In this document: positions 15,093-17,394 of the stretch, in pieces | Numbering within the stretch: position 1 is the stretch's first letter | Layout of the letters: every line of letters starts with the position of its first letter | Source of the DNA: an uncultured Eubacteriales bacterium | Lineage (GTDB): Bacteria; Bacillota; Clostridia; Oscillospirales; CAG-272 | Reading direction: 5' to 3' | NCBI GenBank assembly: GCA_900547565.1 | Contig: URHI01000026.1 | Span: 1 to 17,394 of the forward strand | DNA: 17,394 nt | Made by a program: the position numbers and the translations under genes | The notes under the pieces: model-generated | Seen by the model: the letters and a program-made list of their open reading frames with translations, nothing else | What the model was told of the DNA's origin: nothing | The model's database searches: none

Positions 15093-15268
15093 GACACGTG
15101 TTGTTGAGGTCAGCAGGGTCAAGACGGTTGTGAAAATTAATTCTTTGTCGTAGCTGATGACGCGACATTTGTGGGATATAGACCGTTTTGCGCTATATGA
15201 CAATAAATAACGCCGCAAAGCCTTATCTATTCGGATTTATTTTGGTTTGTAAAGTGAAGAAAATCATT
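15093..15268 (+). other. Probably transcribed segment of unknown nature
   Basis: This segment lies downstream of a perfect promoter. Two small hairpins are visible, TGTCG/CGACA (15146-15150 with 15063+100 offset avoided: second arm 15163-15167) and ATATAG/CTATAT (15176-15181 with 15193-15198). A short frame, 15157-15210, encodes 17 residues without a ribosome binding site. I recognise no known RNA family. It may be a small RNA, a leader, or a remnant. Confidence 0.35.
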
Positions 15269-15294
15269 CAAATCTGTGACTTACCACAGATTTG
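15269..15294. repeat. Perfect 10-bp inverted repeat
   Basis: CAAATCTGTG (15269-15278) and its exact complement CACAGATTTG (15285-15294) flank the 6-base loop ACTTAC. The right arm is part of the CCACAGATTTGACC block that recurs at 15478 and 15727. No T run follows, so it is more likely a protein site or element end than a terminator. Confidence 0.7.
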
Positions 15295-15298
15295 ACCG

Positions 15299-15327
15299 CT
15301 TACAAAATATAGCATTTGTGGTATAAT
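15299..15327 (+). promoter_or_regulatory. Promoter-like sequence before the first tRNA fragment
   Basis: CTTACA (15299-15304), a 17-base spacer and TATAAT (15322-15327). The tRNA-like fragment begins 10 bases after the -10 box, the normal position for a tRNA promoter. Confidence 0.5.
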
Positions 15328-15336
15328 TTAATACAT

Positions 15337-15373
15337 CGAAGCGTGGCGCAGTTGATAGCACGGGGGGAGCATG
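15337..15373 (+). pseudogene. tRNA 5' fragment, copy 1
   Basis: GCGTGGCGCAGTTGATAGCA has the D-arm of a bacterial tRNA, preceded by a 7-base acceptor-like start. The tRNA pattern stops soon after the D-arm and joins GGGAGCATG (15365-15373). No anticodon arm, T-arm or matching acceptor 3' strand follows. Confidence 0.55.
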
Positions 15374-15414
15374 CAGGCAGTTTTCTGCCGTGAGTTTTCC
15401 AAAACGCTGAAAAC

Positions 15415-15520
15415 CCTTGAAAACACTAACTTTTTCGGGTGTTACTCTTTTCAAAAAACACCGACAAAATATTTTGACCACAGATTTGACCACTTACGGA
15501 AAAACCGCAAAAATTGAATA
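15415..15520 (+). repeat. Direct repeat block, copy A
   Basis: This 106-bp block is about 85-90% identical by eye to copy B at 15663-15770. The core, beginning TTTTGACCACAGATTTGACC, is identical over 32 bases (15472-15503 versus 15721-15752). The block ends in AATTGAATA just before the second tRNA-like fragment. Inside the core, TTTGACCAC occurs twice 12 bases apart. Confidence 0.85.
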
Positions 15521-15532
15521 TTTTACACATTT

Positions 15533-15595
15533 CGGGGTGTAGCGAAGCTGGTATCGCACCGCATTTGGGAGCATGAAGGCGGCGGGGACGCCCCG
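15533..15595 (+). pseudogene. tRNA-Pro-like 5' fragment, copy 2
   Basis: CGGGGTG (acceptor), TA, a D-arm GCGAAGCTGGTATCGC, then CCGCATTTGGGA, which holds a proline anticodon loop TTTGGGA. After the loop the expected stem partner is missing; GCATGAAGGC follows instead. CGCCCCG at 15589-15595 could close the acceptor stem, but no T-arm fits between. This is therefore a broken tRNA-Pro copy sharing the GGGAGCATG junction (15567-15575) with copy 1. Confidence 0.6.
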
Positions 15596-15625
15596 CGGGC
15601 AAAAGGGCGCCTCGCGCCAAAGAGC
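15577..15625 (+). other. GC-rich hairpin segment
   Basis: GGCGGGG (15581-15587) pairs with CCCCGC (15591-15596) across a tiny loop. A second set, GGGCGCC and CGCGCC-like, follows. This segment is far more GC-rich than its surroundings and is absent from copy 1, which has a small GGCAG-TTTT-CTGCC hairpin in the equivalent place. Confidence 0.5.
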
Positions 15626-15662
15626 AAAATCCCGAAAGTGCTTGCAAACATTGAAGGAAAGT

Positions 15663-15770
15663 CCTTGTAAACACTGACTTTTTCGGGTGGTTGCCTTTTC
15701 AAAAATACACTAACAAAATGTTTTGACCACAGATTTGACCACTTACGGAAAATGACCTAAAAATTGAATA
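15663..15770 (+). repeat. Direct repeat block, copy B (tRNA-Pro upstream region)
   Basis: This is the second copy of the block at 15415-15520, ending AATTGAATA two bases before the intact tRNA-Pro. It supplies that tRNA's promoter, so the repeat can be read as a duplicated tRNA upstream region. Confidence 0.85.
15735..15763 (+). promoter_or_regulatory. Promoter of tRNA-Pro
   Basis: TTGACC (15735-15740), a 17-base spacer and TAAAAA (15758-15763), 10 bases before the tRNA 5' end. The -10 box is weak, so confidence is moderate. Confidence 0.5.
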
Positions 15771-15772
15771 AT

Positions 15773-15847
15773 CGGGATGTAGGGTAACGGTCACCCACCA
15801 GTTTTGGGAACTGGTCCAAGCAGGTTCAACTCCTGTCATCCCGACCA
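15773..15847 (+). tRNA. tRNA-Pro (anticodon TGG)
   Basis: The cloverleaf is complete. Acceptor CGGGATG pairs with CATCCCG (15837-15843). The anticodon stem CCAGT/ACTGG encloses TTTGGGA, giving anticodon TGG, which reads CCA and other proline codons. The T-arm CAGG-TTCAACT-CCTG is intact. Discriminator A is followed by an encoded CCA (15845-15847). It is the only intact member of a three-copy array. Confidence 0.96.
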
Positions 15848-15874
15848 AATTCGGTATTTTGAGTACCACAAATC

Positions 15875-15888
15875 GCGGTTTCGACCGC
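15875..15888 (+). other. UUCG-tetraloop hairpin after the tRNA
   Basis: GCGGT-TTCG-ACCGC is a perfect 5-bp stem capped by the very stable UUCG tetraloop. It lies between the tRNA 3' end and the terminator and may help 3' processing. Confidence 0.6.
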
Positions 15889-15893
15889 AGCTG

Positions 15894-15922
15894 AAGCCGC
15901 AGGGGAAACTCTGCGGCTTTTT
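15894..15922 (+). terminator. Terminator of tRNA-Pro
   Basis: AAGCCGCAG (15894-15902) pairs with CTGCGGCTT (15911-15919), followed by a short T run. It separates the tRNA from the downstream AT-rich gene. Confidence 0.8.
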
Positions 15923-15944
15923 CACATATAGGGGGATTTATTTT

Positions 15945-17000
15945 ATGGCATCTGTTACACAAAGAATTTCACAAATCAAACAACCTTACGGTGGATATTT
16001 ACCCCTAAAATCTTTTTCAAAAGCAATATTTGATGACGGATTTACACTAAACGAAAGCGAAAACATTCACGCTTCATTGGTCGGCATGGCCGTTGACTAT
16101 TTAACACGTTTTTTATTGGGTGATTCTGTCGATAAAGCGTTTCACATTTCGTGTTTAGGCGCATCCAATATTGGAATGCTCAACAAAGCTACAATGTTGA
16201 TGTCTAAAGTTACTGGTTTAGACGATATCTCAATTATTTCCGCTTGCAAGCTCGCAGGTTTTGACGTTTGTTTTAGATCTTCCAAATCTGCATATAAGCC
16301 AATTGAAAATATAAATCCTGATATACCTACCATTGAAAATATAAGAATAATGGTTAATCGAAGCGTATCTTTTTGGAACAAATATGGACCAATTGTATGT
16401 AGCGAACCAACTTTCGAAGGTGGTTATACCGATGCCGTCAACACAGGAGATGGCGATTTTCTAAGTAAAGATACTTTGTGGGATTTTAAAGTTTCAAAAT
16501 CCGCGCCATCATCCAAACATACATTACAAATTTTAATGTATTATGTTATGGGTTTACACTCTATACACAAACATTTTAAAAACATATCTAATCTCGGCAT
16601 TTTCAACCCTCGATTAAACATCGCTTATATTTGTCCAATAAATTCCATATCGGCAGAAACTATTGCGGAAATTGAAAATTCTGTTCTCTGCTATGGTGGT
16701 TCTTTCTTTGAAAATCGGGAATATATTTCACACTCCGAATCATCCAAAACCACTTTTGATGAATACACTGTCGCAGACATTTGTAATATGACTGGATTTA
16801 AAAAAAGTATAGTGTACGCAGATATACGTTCCGGCTGTCTTAGAGCGTACAAAAAAGGTAACAAGTATTGTATTTCTCAGGCAGATTGCTTCGAATACAT
16901 AGATCGAAAAAAATTGCAGCAAAGAATACAGATAGGTATATCTATCGCAGGTATAATTATTGCTATTCTATTTGTAATTTTTATGTCCGGTAAAATTTGA
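15945..17000 (+). CDS. Probable PD-(D/E)XK nuclease with excisionase-like HTH and C-terminal membrane helix
   Basis: The start ATG at 15945 follows AGGGGGA; the frame is open upstream through the tRNA, but that cannot be coding. The 351 residues suggest three parts. At about 150-205, GGYTDAVNTGDGDFLS with D171, LWDFKVSK with D180 and K182, and TLQILMYYVMG with Q195 fit the D...(D/E)xK...Q/Y order of RecB/Cas4-like nucleases. At about 273-320, YTVADICNMTGFKKSIVYAD resembles the HTH_17 excisionase fold. A single membrane helix (about 328-347) ends the protein, with a short tail GKI. The gene is much more AT-rich than the chromosome around it and starts 98 bases after tRNA-Pro, suggesting transfer. 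I know no characterised protein with this architecture. A defence or element-maintenance role is a guess. Confidence 0.7.
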   Translation: MASVTQRISQIKQPYGGYLPLKSFSKAIFDDGFTLNESENIHASLVGMAVDYLTRFLLGDSVDKAFHISCLGASNIGMLNKATMLMSKVTGLDDISIISACKLAGFDVCFRSSKSAYKPIENINPDIPTIENIRIMVNRSVSFWNKYGPIVCSEPTFEGGYTDAVNTGDGDFLSKDTLWDFKVSKSAPSSKHTLQILMYYVMGLHSIHKHFKNISNLGIFNPRLNIAYICPINSISAETIAEIENSVLCYGGSFFENREYISHSESSKTTFDEYTVADICNMTGFKKSIVYADIRSGCLRAYKKGNKYCISQADCFEYIDRKKLQQRIQIGISIAGIIIAILFVIFMSGKI

Positions 17001-17031
17001 ATTATTCTTTGCCTACAGCGATGCAATTATT

Positions 17032-17061
17032 GAGGGGCGACTGTTCGTGGTCGCCCCTCTT
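17032..17061. terminator. Bidirectional terminator at the convergent junction
   Basis: GAGGGGCGAC (17032-17041) pairs perfectly with GTCGCCCCTC (17050-17059) around an 8-base loop. T-rich sequence follows on the plus strand. It sits between the nuclease-like gene and the converging gene whose stop is at 17065-17067. Confidence 0.8.
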
Positions 17062-17064
17062 TCG

Positions 17065-17394
17065 TTATGCGTTTTTCGCTTGCTTTTTCATCTCCGCGAT
17101 TTTGGCTTTCATGGTTTTGATCAGCTCTGCGAGCTTTTCCTCGCATTCCTCTCGTGTCTTGGCGTAGACATTCTTGGATATGCGTTTGCCGCCCACTCTC
17201 GGTGAGAACCGCCCCTCGTACAGGTGGTCGTTTATCATGGTGACGCATCCCGTGCCACTCTTGCGTATCTTGCCCTTGTAGGGCTCAAATTCCTTCTCAG
17301 GCGTGGCTTTCGTGGGGGGTGGTTCACTTGCCTTGGGTAGCTCCGGTTCGGGCATTTGGGCGTCTGTACCGCCGATCTCTCGGTCGATTTTGAC
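17065..17394 (-). CDS. C-terminal part of a protein with an integrase-like arm DNA-binding domain (cut by window edge)
   Basis: The frame has no stop up to the window end: 13 more codons (VKIDREIGGTDAQ) precede the first ATG at 17355, so the gene probably starts outside. After a Pro/Glu/Lys-rich segment, GTGCVTMINDHLYEGRFSPR followed by GGKRISKNVYAKTREECEEK resembles the AP2-like arm-binding domain found at the N-terminus of tyrosine integrases (pattern G-x-W-x-G-R ... Y-A-K-T-x-x-E ... K-L). A coiled, Lys/Glu-rich tail follows. Here the domain is C-terminal and no catalytic domain is visible. It may be a recombination accessory factor or the end of a recombinase. GC content is clearly higher than in the neighbouring nuclease-like gene. 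Confidence 0.6.
   Translation of the reverse strand, partial: VKIDREIGGTDAQMPEPELPKASEPPPTKATPEKEFEPYKGKIRKSGTGCVTMINDHLYEGRFSPRVGGKRISKNVYAKTREECEEKLAELIKTMKAKIAEMKKQAKNA

Noticed and set aside
15157..15210. 17-codon frame MTRHLWDIDRFALYDNK, possibly preceded by an in-frame GTG...TAG segment
   Set aside because: No ribosome binding site before the ATG and too short to judge; linking it to amber readthrough in the trigger-factor-like gene would be speculation.
15281..15674. Minus-strand open frames across the repeat region
   Set aside because: They cover the repeated blocks and tRNA-like fragments; the shared peptide SGQICGQNI comes simply from the DNA repeat. No ribosome binding sites and no protein-like composition.
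15415..15770. CRISPR array
   Set aside because: Only two good copies of a block of over 100 bp, with tRNA fragments between; no short regular repeats with equal spacers and no cas genes.
15804..15944. Upstream start for the nuclease-like gene
   Set aside because: It begins inside tRNA-Pro and reads through the tRNA terminator; the ATG at 15945 has a good ribosome binding site.
15699..15962. Minus-strand open frame across tRNA-Pro
   Set aside because: It is antisense to an intact tRNA gene and its terminator; such frames are a frequent false gene call.

Overview
The window looks like a chromosomal segment of a gut-type anaerobic Firmicute (Clostridia, probably Oscillospirales or a relative). 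The reasons are the near-perfect TTGACA-17-TATAAT promoters, strong AGGAGG-type ribosome binding sites, the yceD-rpmF gene pair, a clostridial DeoR regulator, intracellular glycoside hydrolases, and moderate GC that falls sharply near the right end. This placement is inferred from gene content; no rRNA or other phylogenetic marker is present.

Left part (1-4541): a sugar-use locus. An FGGY sugar kinase (cut by the left edge, minus strand) is divergent from a two-gene operon encoding a neutral-ceramidase-like protein and a GH39 (beta-xylosidase type) glycosidase. A strong terminator follows, then a DeoR-family repressor with its own promoter. A 13-bp motif, TTTCGNTTGTGTT, occurs twice 31 bp apart in the deoR promoter and once, with a weaker second copy, downstream of the kinase promoter. 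It is a good candidate DeoR operator joining the genes into one regulon.

Middle part (4540-11030), all minus strand: one apparent operon (Dabb-domain protein, RluA-type pseudouridine synthase, an unrecognised membrane protein with a long acidic linker, and a BspA-like leucine-rich-repeat protein fused to a ComEC-type metallo-beta-lactamase), then a trigger-factor-like lipoprotein, and the yceD-rpmF operon with a consensus promoter. The trigger-factor-like gene is interrupted by an in-frame TAG. The following 42 codons still encode a typical trigger-factor C-terminus and end at a TAA just before the gene's terminator.

Next (11033-14615) come a GH78 alpha-L-rhamnosidase and a divergent NAD(P)H-hydrate dehydratase (nnrD), and then a 57-residue peptide gene with its own strong promoter.

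Right part (14970-17394): an accessory region. A consensus promoter drives an unassigned stretch. It is followed by a three-step array in which the same upstream block and a tRNA 5' half recur. Only the last copy is an intact tRNA-Pro(TGG); the first two are broken at or before the anticodon loop and share the junction GGGAGCATG. This looks like a tRNA locus hit repeatedly by an integrating element, or a decayed tandem tRNA duplication. Directly after the tRNA terminator is an AT-rich gene for a 351-residue protein that combines a probable PD-(D/E)XK nuclease domain, an excisionase-like helix-turn-helix and a C-terminal membrane helix. It converges on a partial gene with an integrase-like arm DNA-binding domain. 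The last 1.5 kb is where an undescribed mobile or defence-type system is most likely, but the window ends before the element does.
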